Below, one piece after another: positions 1 through 7,361 of a stretch of 64,000 nucleotides of DNA (position 1 is the stretch's first letter; each line of letters starts with the position of its first letter). The notes under the pieces were generated by a model. That model searched no databases. It saw only the letters and a list, made by a program, of their open reading frames with translations, and was not told the DNA's origin. Source of the DNA: Oscillospiraceae bacterium (GTDB lineage Bacteria > Bacillota > Clostridia > Oscillospirales > Ruminococcaceae). The stretch lies in the NCBI GenBank assembly GCA_030539275.1, contig JAUNSK010000011.1, positions 50,830 through 114,829 on the forward strand, given 5' to 3'. A program made the translations under genes and the position numbers.

Positions 1-709
1 GCAGTCCTTCACTCATGTTCTCTGTAATAGTTATGAATTCCTGTTGTTTTCTTTTGAGCTCTTCGATCTGGAGCTTGATCTGTCTGTTCTGTGAAGCGAT
101 CTTGTCCAGAAGCGGTGTAAGCTCTTCATATACAACATTCTCATCAGGATTTTCTATATCTATGAGATTTATAGGCTTGACAATGCTCTTTGAAAGCTTT
201 GATGAAAGAAATGCCGAAAGAATAACAACTGCAATGAGAATGATCAGAATAGGCTGGAGCATTCCGAGAAGTATACTGAACATTGTATATCTGGTTCCTG
301 ACACTCGCAGAATTTCACCGCTTTCAAGACGGACCGCATAGTTATAGGTTTTTTCGGCTATCGTGCTTGAGAAACGTTCACTTGATCCGGTTCCTTCTTC
401 AAGAGCCTGTATAACCTCTTCCCTGTCGCCGTGATTTTCCATCCTGCTGATATCTGCCTGATTGTCAAACTCAACTGTTCCGTCAGCAGCAATCAGTGTT
501 ATTCTGTTAGTATCGCTTTCACTGTAATCTGCTATGGTTTTACTTGATGACGAATTGATAAATTCTGATATATTTAATGCGTCATTGATTATCTGCTTCT
601 TATATGATGATACAAAGTATCTTGACATTACATCTGATACCATAAGAAACAATACAGTCATTGATATAAGAGCTGCAAAGAAAATTGCTCTGAATATTCG
701 TTTGTTCAC
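1..709 (-). CDS. phoR: PhoR-type sensor histidine kinase, N-terminal part (cut by window edge)
   Basis: Partial reading frame starting with GTG at 709, four bases after the phoP stop, with the Shine-Dalgarno AAAGGAG lying inside the last phoP codons. About 236 codons are present. Visible are an N-terminal membrane helix (residues about 7-25), an extracytoplasmic sensor segment, a second membrane helix near residues 145-170, and a HAMP-like or linker segment that becomes a charged coiled coil toward the window edge. The dimerisation/phosphoacceptor and ATPase domains must lie beyond position 1. Translational coupling to phoP and the pst operon upstream make it the phosphate-sensing partner kinase. 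The function is inferred from context and topology, because the catalytic domain is not visible. Confidence 0.85.
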   Translation of the reverse strand, partial: MNKRIFRAIFFAALISMTVLFLMVSDVMSRYFVSSYKKQIINDALNISEFINSSSSKTIADYSESDTNRITLIAADGTVEFDNQADISRMENHGDREEVIQALEEGTGSSERFSSTIAEKTYNYAVRLESGEILRVSGTRYTMFSILLGMLQPILIILIAVVILSAFLSSKLSKSIVKPINLIDIENPDENVVYEELTPLLDKIASQNRQIKLQIEELKRKQQEFITITENMSEGL

Positions 710-713
710 TGAT

Positions 714-1391
714 TTACTCCTTTACTGACAGCTTATAACCTATTCCTCTGACAGTCTCAATATATTCTCCGTAATCTCCGAGTTTCTGCCTGAGTGAACG
801 GATATGAACATCTACCGTCCTGCTCTCACCGTCAAAGGAATAGCCCCATATTTTATTGAGCAGCTGATCTCTTGTAAGAACTATGTCTGCATTTTCAAAG
901 AAAAGACACAGCAGCTCAAACTCCTTAAAGGTAAGAGTGACTTCTTTTTCACCTATTCTGACTACATGTCTTGAAGGTGATACGAAAAGATCCTTTATCC
1001 TGTATTCTTTTTTATTTTCATCATCCGGTTTTGTTCTGCGAATAAGTGCCTTAACCCTTGCTATCAGCTCCATCATGCCAAAAGGCTTGGCAATATAATC
1101 GTCGGCCCCCTGATCCAGTCCGATCACCTTGTCATATTCACAGCTTTTGGCTGTAAGCAGTATTACAGGTAGCTTCCTGTATGCTCTGCAGGAACGCAGT
1201 TTTTTCAGAACACTCAGTCCGTCCTCTTCCGGCAGCATTATATCAAGAAGCAGAAGATCAGGAACCTTTTTTTCTATAGCAGCCCAGAAATCAGACGGCT
1301 TTTCAAACCCATGTGCCTCATACCCTGTACTGCCCAGAGAATATGTTACGAGTTCTCTTATACTGTTGTCATCTTCTAAAATATATATCAT
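714..1391 (-). CDS. phoP: Phosphate regulon response regulator PhoP/PhoB (OmpR family)
   Basis: 225 residues if started at the ATG at 1391 (MIYILEDDNS), which has GGAGA nine bases upstream; an in-frame ATG at 1406 has no ribosome site. The N-terminal receiver domain shows the acidic pair EDD near residue 7, the phosphoacceptor Asp in LLLLDIMLPEEDG, and the conserved Lys in DYIAKPFG. The C-terminal half is a winged-helix trans_reg_C domain (FKEFELLCLF, TVDVHIRSLRQKLG, IETVRGIGYKL). It is the last complete gene of the pst-pho operon in this window, 21 bases after phoU, and presumably activates the operon through the repeats upstream of pstS. Confidence 0.93.
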   Translation of the reverse strand: MIYILEDDNSIRELVTYSLGSTGYEAHGFEKPSDFWAAIEKKVPDLLLLDIMLPEEDGLSVLKKLRSCRAYRKLPVILLTAKSCEYDKVIGLDQGADDYIAKPFGMMELIARVKALIRRTKPDDENKKEYRIKDLFVSPSRHVVRIGEKEVTLTFKEFELLCLFFENADIVLTRDQLLNKIWGYSFDGESRTVDVHIRSLRQKLGDYGEYIETVRGIGYKLSVKE

Positions 1392-1412
1392 TTCTGAACT
1401 CTCCATAGTAAT

Positions 1413-2051
1413 TTATTTTGGCTGGTTTGCAAATGAGATCTGAACCCGCTCGGCTATGTTGACAGCATGATCACCTATACGTTCAAGATACTTGGCTGCC
1501 ATAAAGAGATCAATACATGACTCTCCGTTTGAATCTCCGCTTGCGATCAGCTCAACAATTTCATTTTTGACCATATTGAAAAGTTCATCTACCTTGTCAT
1601 CGTCCTTAATAACTTGTCCTGCAAGGTCTATATCCTTTTTGACAAATGACTCAACACTGTCTGTTACCATCTTAACCGCTGCATCTGCCATGTCATGAAT
1701 GTGTATTCTGCTCTTTACTTCTTCGTTCTTGACAAATGCCGCTATTTCAGCCATATCACTTGCCTGGTCACCTATTCTCTCCATATCTGATATCATTTTC
1801 ATTGCTGATGAGATCATTCGCAGGTCACATGCAACCGGCTGCTGCTGAAGCAGAAGTCTCATACAAAGCCCTTCGATCTCCCTTTCTTTTCTGTCTATTT
1901 CATTTTCCAGTTCCTCCACCTTTGCTATAAACCTTGTATCATCCTCCAGCAGAGCCTTAACTGAAATTGAGATCGCTTCCTCGCATAATGACCCCATGGT
2001 AATCAGTTCGATATTAAGTTTTTCAAGCTGCTCGTCAAAGTAATTTCTCAT
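1413..2051 (-). CDS. phoU: Phosphate signalling complex protein PhoU
   Basis: 212 residues from the ATG at 2051, ten bases after a GGGAGG site; an in-frame TTG at 2060 is too close to that site. The protein is all-helical with two PhoU repeats: the MRNYFDEQLEKLN start, then E(L)ENEIDRKEREIEGLC in the first half and AAKYLERIGDHAVNIAE in the second, the latter being the typical metal-binding E..D motif. PhoU damps PhoR signalling and Pst transport when phosphate is plentiful. It begins two bases beyond the pstB stop and precedes phoP, which is the usual order in Firmicutes. Confidence 0.95.
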   Translation of the reverse strand: MRNYFDEQLEKLNIELITMGSLCEEAISISVKALLEDDTRFIAKVEELENEIDRKEREIEGLCMRLLLQQQPVACDLRMISSAMKMISDMERIGDQASDMAEIAAFVKNEEVKSRIHIHDMADAAVKMVTDSVESFVKKDIDLAGQVIKDDDKVDELFNMVKNEIVELIASGDSNGESCIDLFMAAKYLERIGDHAVNIAERVQISFANQPK

Positions 2052-2052
2052 A

Positions 2053-2802
2053 TTATCCAAACCTCCCTGTTATATAATCCTGTGTTCTTTTTTCACGCGG
2101 AGTCGAAAACAGTGTCTGTGTATCTGAATATTCTATAATCTCACCCAGCAGGAAAAATGCCGTCTTATCGGAAATTCGCACTGCCTGCTGCATATTGTGA
2201 GTAACCATGATTATAGTATAATCCTTTTTGAGCTCAACTGCAAGGTCTTCTATCTTTGATGTTGATATGGGATCAAGTGCGCTTGTTGGTTCATCCATGA
2301 GAAGAACTTCCGGCTTTACTGCAAGTGCTCTTGCAATACACAGTCTCTGCTGCTGACCGCCGGACATTCCGAGCGCACTCTTCCTGAGTCTGTCCTTAAC
2401 CTCATCCCATATTGCAGCCTTCTTAAGTGACTCTTCAACTATCTCATCGAGCTTTACCTTTGAACGGACACCATGTGTTCTGGGACCGAAGGCTATGTTG
2501 TCATAAATGCTCATCGGAAACGGGTTAGGCTTCTGAAATACCATGCCGACTCTTTTTCTCAGAGTATTTACATCCATATCTCCATATATATCTTCACCGT
2601 CAAGCAGAAACTTTCCTGTTATCCTGCAGTTTTCCACAAGATCATTCATTCTGTTGAGAGATTTGAGAAAAGTAGATTTTCCGCATCCTGACGGACCGAT
2701 AAACGCTGTAATTTTATTTAAGTCAATATTCAGATCAATATTTTTAAGGGCATGGAAATCACCGTAAAACAGATTTGCATCATTAATTTCAAACTTATAC
2801 AT
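2053..2802 (-). CDS. pstB: Phosphate ABC transporter ATP-binding protein PstB
   Basis: 249 residues, full length for PstB. Walker A is [11 protein letters not shown], the Q-loop region is [11 protein letters not shown] (the PNPFP variant is typical of PstB), the signature is [12 protein letters not shown] and Walker B is [13 protein letters not shown], followed by the switch His in VTHNMQQA. It energises phosphate import through PstA and PstC at the cytoplasmic membrane face. It lies between pstA and phoU with very short spacing, and GAGAGG precedes its start. Confidence 0.97.
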   Translation of the reverse strand: MYKFEINDANLFYGDFHALKNIDLNIDLNKITAFIGPSGCGKSTFLKSLNRMNDLVENCRITGKFLLDGEDIYGDMDVNTLRKRVGMVFQKPNPFPMSIYDNIAFGPRTHGVRSKVKLDEIVEESLKKAAIWDEVKDRLRKSALGMSGGQQQRLCIARALAVKPEVLLMDEPTSALDPISTSKIEDLAVELKKDYTIIMVTHNMQQAVRISDKTAFFLLGEIIEYSDTQTLFSTPREKRTQDYITGRFG

Positions 2803-2815
2803 ATATTATACCTCT

Positions 2816-3712
2816 CTACTTATCTGGTGCTGAAAGCTTCTTGGCGGCATATGCAGAAATGCAGTTTATTCCGGCTGTCATTACAAGCAGAACCACAGCA
2901 GTTGCATATGCTTCATCTGTATGAAGTCCCTCTGACATAAGAGAATACATATGCACAGCAAGTGTTCTGCCTGATGACATAATATCCTTCGGTATTCCGG
3001 TTACCGTTCCTGCAGTGTAAATAAGTGCTGCCGTTTCTCCGACTACTCTTCCCATACTCAGGATAACTCCTGATAATATTCCCGGAACCGCACTGGGAAG
3101 AACGACCCTGAATACTGTCCTGAGCTTGCCCGCACCCAATCCGAAGCTTCCCTCTCTGAATGAATCCGGAACTGACATCAGTGCTTCTTCAGTTGTTCTG
3201 AGTATCGTCGGAAGTATCATGATCGAAAGTGTCAGCGCACCGGCAAGCATCGAGTTTCCGAAATGGCATGCAATTACAAACATCAGATATCCGAACAGTC
3301 CGTAGATGATAGACGGAATTCCGGAAAGCGTTTCTGCTGTGACCCGTATGACCCTTACAATCTTGCTTCCTTTTTTTGCATACTCTGTAAGATAGATAGC
3401 TGCAAAGATCCCGGTCGGTACAGCAATGATCATAGAACATATTGTCATCGTAAATGTGTTTATTATTGCCGGCAGCATTGATACATTTTCTGAATTGTAT
3501 TTAAGTTCAAAAAGTCTTGGTGATAGTCTTGGAATTCCCATAATAAGAATATAACCGATAAGTAAAAGTATAACCGCCCCGGTCAGAACCGCTGCAAGAG
3601 ACATAAGGATGAAAAGTATCAGTGATAAAGGCCTGCCTGAATATGAACGCAGTTTCCGGGAAAAGCTTACCTTATTTATTGCTTTGGTACCTTTTGCATT
3701 AATATCGTTCAT
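2816..3712 (-). CDS. pstA: Phosphate ABC transporter permease PstA
   Basis: 298 residues with six predicted membrane helices and a binding-protein-dependent permease loop (EGSFGLGAGKLRTVFRVVLPSA) that docks onto PstB. The long N-terminal cytoplasmic stretch before the first helix is usual for PstA. The ATG directly abuts the pstC stop with no spacer, so translation is probably coupled. With PstC it forms the phosphate channel. Confidence 0.95.
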   Translation of the reverse strand: MNDINAKGTKAINKVSFSRKLRSYSGRPLSLILFILMSLAAVLTGAVILLLIGYILIMGIPRLSPRLFELKYNSENVSMLPAIINTFTMTICSMIIAVPTGIFAAIYLTEYAKKGSKIVRVIRVTAETLSGIPSIIYGLFGYLMFVIACHFGNSMLAGALTLSIMILPTILRTTEEALMSVPDSFREGSFGLGAGKLRTVFRVVLPSAVPGILSGVILSMGRVVGETAALIYTAGTVTGIPKDIMSSGRTLAVHMYSLMSEGLHTDEAYATAVVLLVMTAGINCISAYAAKKLSAPDK

Positions 3713-4561
3713 TTATGCATCTCTCCTATTTACCAGCGAAAACAGAAGATTTATGATAAGGATAAATACAAACAGGACAACTCCGGTTCCAATAAGTGCC
3801 TCTCTGTGAAGATCTGTTGCATAGCCCATCTCGAGTACTATATTTGCTGTAAGTGTTCTGACTCCTTCAAACATACCTTCAGGAAGTACTGCCTGGTTTC
3901 CTGCAACCATTACAACCGCCATTGTTTCCCCGACTGCTCTGCCGAGTCCTAATATAACTCCTGCTGTGATCCCTGACTTTGCCGCCGGAATAGTTGCGAA
4001 AAATACACTTCTCTCACTTGTGGCACCAAGCGCAAGAGCGCCCTCGTAATAGCTTTCCGGGACGGCTCTGACTGCTGATTCAGATACACTGATTATTGTT
4101 GGAAGAATCATGATTCCCAGCAGTATACCAGCAGTAAATATTCCCTTGCCGCCTGTACCCGTAATATTCTGAACAAACGGTATTATTACTGTCAGTCCGA
4201 AAAAGCCATAGACGATTGAAGGAATACCTGCCATCAGCTCAACTGCCGGTTTAAGTATCTTATAGACACATGCCGGACAGAACTTTGCCATAAAGACTGC
4301 ACACAGTATCCCTGTCGGGACTCCAATGATAAGTGCACCTGCAGTAACATAAATACTTCCGATAATCATCGGAAAAATGCCGTATATATTCTGCTCCGGC
4401 TTCCACGACATTCCGAACAGAAAATCCGTCAAACCTATGTTTGAGATTGCCGGGATGCCGTTTACGAAAAGGAAAATACAAATAAGGACCACAGAAACTA
4501 TTGATACCAGTGCTGCTGCCATGAAGACAGCCTTCATCAGTGATTCTTTTACTTTGTTCAT
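3713..4561 (-). CDS. pstC: Phosphate ABC transporter permease PstC
   Basis: 282 residues, six membrane helices, and the permease EAA-type loop YYEGALALGATSERSVFFATIPAA. The GIPSIVYGFFGL segment is typical of the Pst permeases and recurs in PstA as GIPSIIYGLFGY. It is the second gene of the operon, 14 bases after pstS. It forms the heterodimeric phosphate channel with PstA. Confidence 0.95.
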   Translation of the reverse strand: MNKVKESLMKAVFMAAALVSIVSVVLICIFLFVNGIPAISNIGLTDFLFGMSWKPEQNIYGIFPMIIGSIYVTAGALIIGVPTGILCAVFMAKFCPACVYKILKPAVELMAGIPSIVYGFFGLTVIIPFVQNITGTGGKGIFTAGILLGIMILPTIISVSESAVRAVPESYYEGALALGATSERSVFFATIPAAKSGITAGVILGLGRAVGETMAVVMVAGNQAVLPEGMFEGVRTLTANIVLEMGYATDLHREALIGTGVVLFVFILIINLLFSLVNRRDA

Positions 4562-4575
4562 CTTATACCTCTTGT

Positions 4576-5433
4576 TTACTGAGTTATTTCACTCCATTTT
4601 GTTATTTCGCCCATATAGATCTTTTTAACATCTTCACTTTTAAGTTCGCTGTACTGGCTTTCCTTGTTTACTATCACAGCAATACCGTCCATTGCTATAA
4701 CCTCAGCCGTAAGTCCGTCAGCCTTTTCAGAATCCTTGAGTTCTCTTGATGCCATGCCTATATCACATACGCCTTCCCTGACAGATGTAACACCGGTAGT
4801 TGAATCGCTCTGCTGAACCTGGACCTCTGCATCAGGGTTGATCGCTGTATATGCTTCCTTAAGCTTTTCCATAACAGGTGTTACTGAAGAAGAGCCTGCT
4901 ACTGAGATTTTGCCGCTTATATTTTTGCTCTTGTATGCACCGCTGCTGGCAACACTTACATAACCATTGTCAACAACTACCTTCTGTCCGTCATCACTCA
5001 TGATAAATGATATAAAATCCTTAGCTGTATCACTGAGATCATCGTTTAAGACAATATTGAATGGCCTTGATACCTTGTAAGAACCGTTCTGAATATTTTC
5101 TACTGTCGCATCAGCGCCGTCGATCTTAAGTGCTTTGACACTGTCGTTAAGCGAACCGAGTGAAATATATCCTATCGCTGACTTGTTGCCCTGAACAGTT
5201 GTCATCATAACTGATGTTGAATTTGTAATTTCTGCGCTGTCCTTTGTGGCATCGACCTTTTTCCCGTCTGTTCCTTCCTTCTGGATCTCAAACAGTTCAA
5301 CAAACGCACTTCTTGTTCCTGAGCTGTCCTCTCTTGAGATAACACTTATTGTCTGTGACGCTCCGCTGCTGCATCCTGTAAGCATTACAGCTGCCATAAA
5401 ACCTGATAATACACTTCCTAAAATCTTATTCAT
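4576..5433 (-). CDS. pstS: Phosphate-binding lipoprotein PstS
   Basis: 285 residues. The signal peptide ends in a lipobox (VMLTGCSS), so the mature protein is anchored to the outer face of the membrane by a lipid on Cys21. Periplasmic-binding-protein type 2 features include SREDSSGTRSAF near the N-terminus and ISVAGSSSVTPVMEKL in the second half, both typical phosphate-contacting segments. The two segments occur in the reverse of the textbook order: the SGTR segment comes first and the GSSSVTP segment second. This could be a circularly permuted arrangement and should be confirmed structurally. It is the first gene of the pst-pho operon, with AAGGAG before the start. Confidence 0.9.
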   Translation of the reverse strand: MNKILGSVLSGFMAAVMLTGCSSGASQTISVISREDSSGTRSAFVELFEIQKEGTDGKKVDATKDSAEITNSTSVMMTTVQGNKSAIGYISLGSLNDSVKALKIDGADATVENIQNGSYKVSRPFNIVLNDDLSDTAKDFISFIMSDDGQKVVVDNGYVSVASSGAYKSKNISGKISVAGSSSVTPVMEKLKEAYTAINPDAEVQVQQSDSTTGVTSVREGVCDIGMASRELKDSEKADGLTAEVIAMDGIAVIVNKESQYSELKSEDVKKIYMGEITKWSEITQ

Positions 5434-5468
5434 ATAAATTATCTCTCCTTATTTTTGATTGCAGTATC

Positions 5469-5474
5469 ATTATA
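5469..5474 (-). promoter_or_regulatory. -10 element of the pstS promoter
   Basis: TATAAT on the minus strand, about 36 bases before the pstS start codon. There is no good -35 hexamer at the right distance, which fits an activator-dependent promoter served by the adjacent Pho boxes. Confidence 0.55.
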
Positions 5475-5506
5475 ATAATAATTCGTTAAATCAAAAATCT
5501 CTGCCA

Positions 5507-5589
5507 GGTTAAATCTGTGTAAAAAATCTTTATGCTTTGTAAAGTTCATCTTACAGATATTGTTCTTATCGTTGTAAAATCAGTGTAAA
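5507..5589 (-). promoter_or_regulatory. Putative tandem Pho boxes upstream of pstS
   Basis: Read on the minus strand, TTTACA occurs at 5584-5589 and 5573-5578, exactly 11 bases apart. TTTACA at 5518-5523 and TTAACC at 5507-5512 are again 11 apart, and another TTTACA lies at 5538-5543. Direct hexamers of the TT(A/T)ACA type spaced 11 bases apart are the known PhoP-binding arrangement in Gram-positive bacteria. A TATAAT-like -10 is at 5469-5474, downstream of the repeats. Confidence 0.7.
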
Positions 5590-5747
5590 GAAACCGGCAG
5601 CAGCGCATTTTACAGAGCTTTAAGATTTTTTTATCATGTGCTTATTTAACACATAATTCACCTTGAATAAAGAGGCTGTGCAGTGTATAATGTAAAGTAA
5701 AATATTTAACCTGAAAAAACATTTTATAAAGAAGGAAGGTTTTAAAT

Positions 5748-7310
5748 CTGAAAAAATCCGGAAGTTTTCTATGCCTGTCGGTTATTGCTGTTATACTTGT
5801 TTATTTCTATAAGATAACTGCTGACAGCATTCTGACAGTCAACGATGATATCATTACATATATGCAGGTCTGTAAAGGAGACCTCTGGCATACGGCTATT
5901 GCTGATGCAATGCACGGCCGCATAACTCATATTCCTCTCAATCTTCTGCTCTGGCTTCCGTATATGGCAAAGAGTCACGCAGCACTCAGACTTTTTTCTG
6001 TTGCCAGTGTTGTTTTTGATATGGCCGCACTTTACAAACTTGTGAATAACATTACTGACCGGTTAAGTGCGTATATGTCCTGTCTGCTTTTTATTTCTTT
6101 TGCGTGCATTTCTAATCAGCATAATCTTTTCTGTGCCTACACTCTTGCTCACCAGATCACAATAGGACTCGTTTTTTTATCCCTTGACTTATTTATTAAG
6201 TACTACAGGGAGCCTCAGACCAAACATCTTATTTACAGTGCACTGCTCTTGTTTGCTGCATCATTTATCTATGAGGCCATGGTAGTTTATATAGTGTTTT
6301 TTGCAGCAGCAGCCATGATAAATGTTACAGGAAACATATTTCACAATCTCTTTAAAATACTTAAGGATCTGAGATTTCATATACTGTTTATGGCTGTTTT
6401 TGCCGCCGCTTATCTCTTCTGGCGTTTTCTTTATCCGAGTGATTATGACGGTGCAGTTCTTTACCTTAAAAATATTCCGGGTTCCCTTCTGACTATAGCA
6501 GTTTACTCTCTCGGAATGATCCCCGGTCTTCCGTTTGCCGCACTCATCGCTTCCGGAAAACTGCGAATATCTGAGATCCCGTCATATTTTTCGTATGAAT
6601 GGTTTATAATACCGGTTTTGTGCACGATAACATTTTACATCGTACTCCCAAAAATGAAGCCTGTAAAAAATCGTCCGCTCATGTATCTCATGTGCATTGC
6701 AGGGATCATACTTCCGAACATTCCTGTAGGACTTACATCAAAGTATATTTCATGGGTCAGACAAAAAAGCTACTCCTATGTAACCTCATTTTACAGCTAT
6801 TTCTTTGTGATTCTTCTGTTTGTTTTGTTTATAAACGGTCTTTATCATAAGCAGAAGAAAAAGAAAAAGTTTGTACATGGCGTGCTTACTGCGGTCGTCT
6901 TTATTGTTTCACTTGCCTGCAGCATAAACAACAGCATATTCAACGCAAAATTTAAAGAACAGCTTGCAGGCTATACTGCTTTTGAAAATGCTGTATCCGA
7001 CAAATACTTTGACAACGTTTCTGAAAATGCAGTTGTCTATATACCTGACTATTCAGGCATCCACAACAGTATGGAAACTACTGCAGACTTTGCTCATATT
7101 TATCTTAATGACGGCATCACATTTGAAAACGATAAGGACAAGCTGGATTTCAGCCGTCCTGTCATATGTATGCGCTTTGACGAAAAAACAGGTGCGATGC
7201 TTATAGGTGAGATAGATTCTGATTTTAATGCCTCGTCAGTTTATGTTGTCGGGGATGCTGATCCTTCATATCTGACAGGTGATCTTGTGAATATGGAGAA
7301 TGTGTTCTGA
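5748..7310 (+). CDS. Polytopic membrane protein, possible GT-C type glycosyltransferase, apparent CTG start
   Basis: The frame is open from CTG at 5748 and the first in-frame ATG is only at 5862. GAAGGAAGG (5731-5739) sits eight bases before the CTG, and the 38 residues gained form an N-terminal membrane helix (about residues 7-20) followed by a TVNDD motif, so CTG initiation is likely; the protein would be 520 residues. About ten membrane helices follow, then a soluble extracellular C-terminal domain (from about residue 385). The acidic pair just after helix 1 is typical of GT-C membrane glycosyltransferases that use lipid-linked sugars, but I see no family-specific motif. It is monocistronic, between the pst promoter region and a strong terminator. 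The function is a guess from topology. Confidence 0.75.
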   Translation: MKKSGSFLCLSVIAVILVYFYKITADSILTVNDDIITYMQVCKGDLWHTAIADAMHGRITHIPLNLLLWLPYMAKSHAALRLFSVASVVFDMAALYKLVNNITDRLSAYMSCLLFISFACISNQHNLFCAYTLAHQITIGLVFLSLDLFIKYYREPQTKHLIYSALLLFAASFIYEAMVVYIVFFAAAAMINVTGNIFHNLFKILKDLRFHILFMAVFAAAYLFWRFLYPSDYDGAVLYLKNIPGSLLTIAVYSLGMIPGLPFAALIASGKLRISEIPSYFSYEWFIIPVLCTITFYIVLPKMKPVKNRPLMYLMCIAGIILPNIPVGLTSKYISWVRQKSYSYVTSFYSYFFVILLFVLFINGLYHKQKKKKKFVHGVLTAVVFIVSLACSINNSIFNAKFKEQLAGYTAFENAVSDKYFDNVSENAVVYIPDYSGIHNSMETTADFAHIYLNDGITFENDKDKLDFSRPVICMRFDEKTGAMLIGEIDSDFNASSVYVVGDADPSYLTGDLVNMENVF

Positions 7311-7311
7311 A

Positions 7312-7357
7312 ATCTGAAAATGCCCCGGTCAATCTAATAACCGGGGCATTTTCAGAT
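7312..7357. terminator. Bidirectional intrinsic terminator
   Basis: Perfect 18-bp inverted repeat (7312-7329 and 7340-7357; core GCCCCGGT/ACCGGGGC) with A and T tracts on both flanks. It separates the convergent membrane-protein gene and the BspA-like gene and can serve both. Confidence 0.9.
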
Positions 7358-7361
7358 CTGT

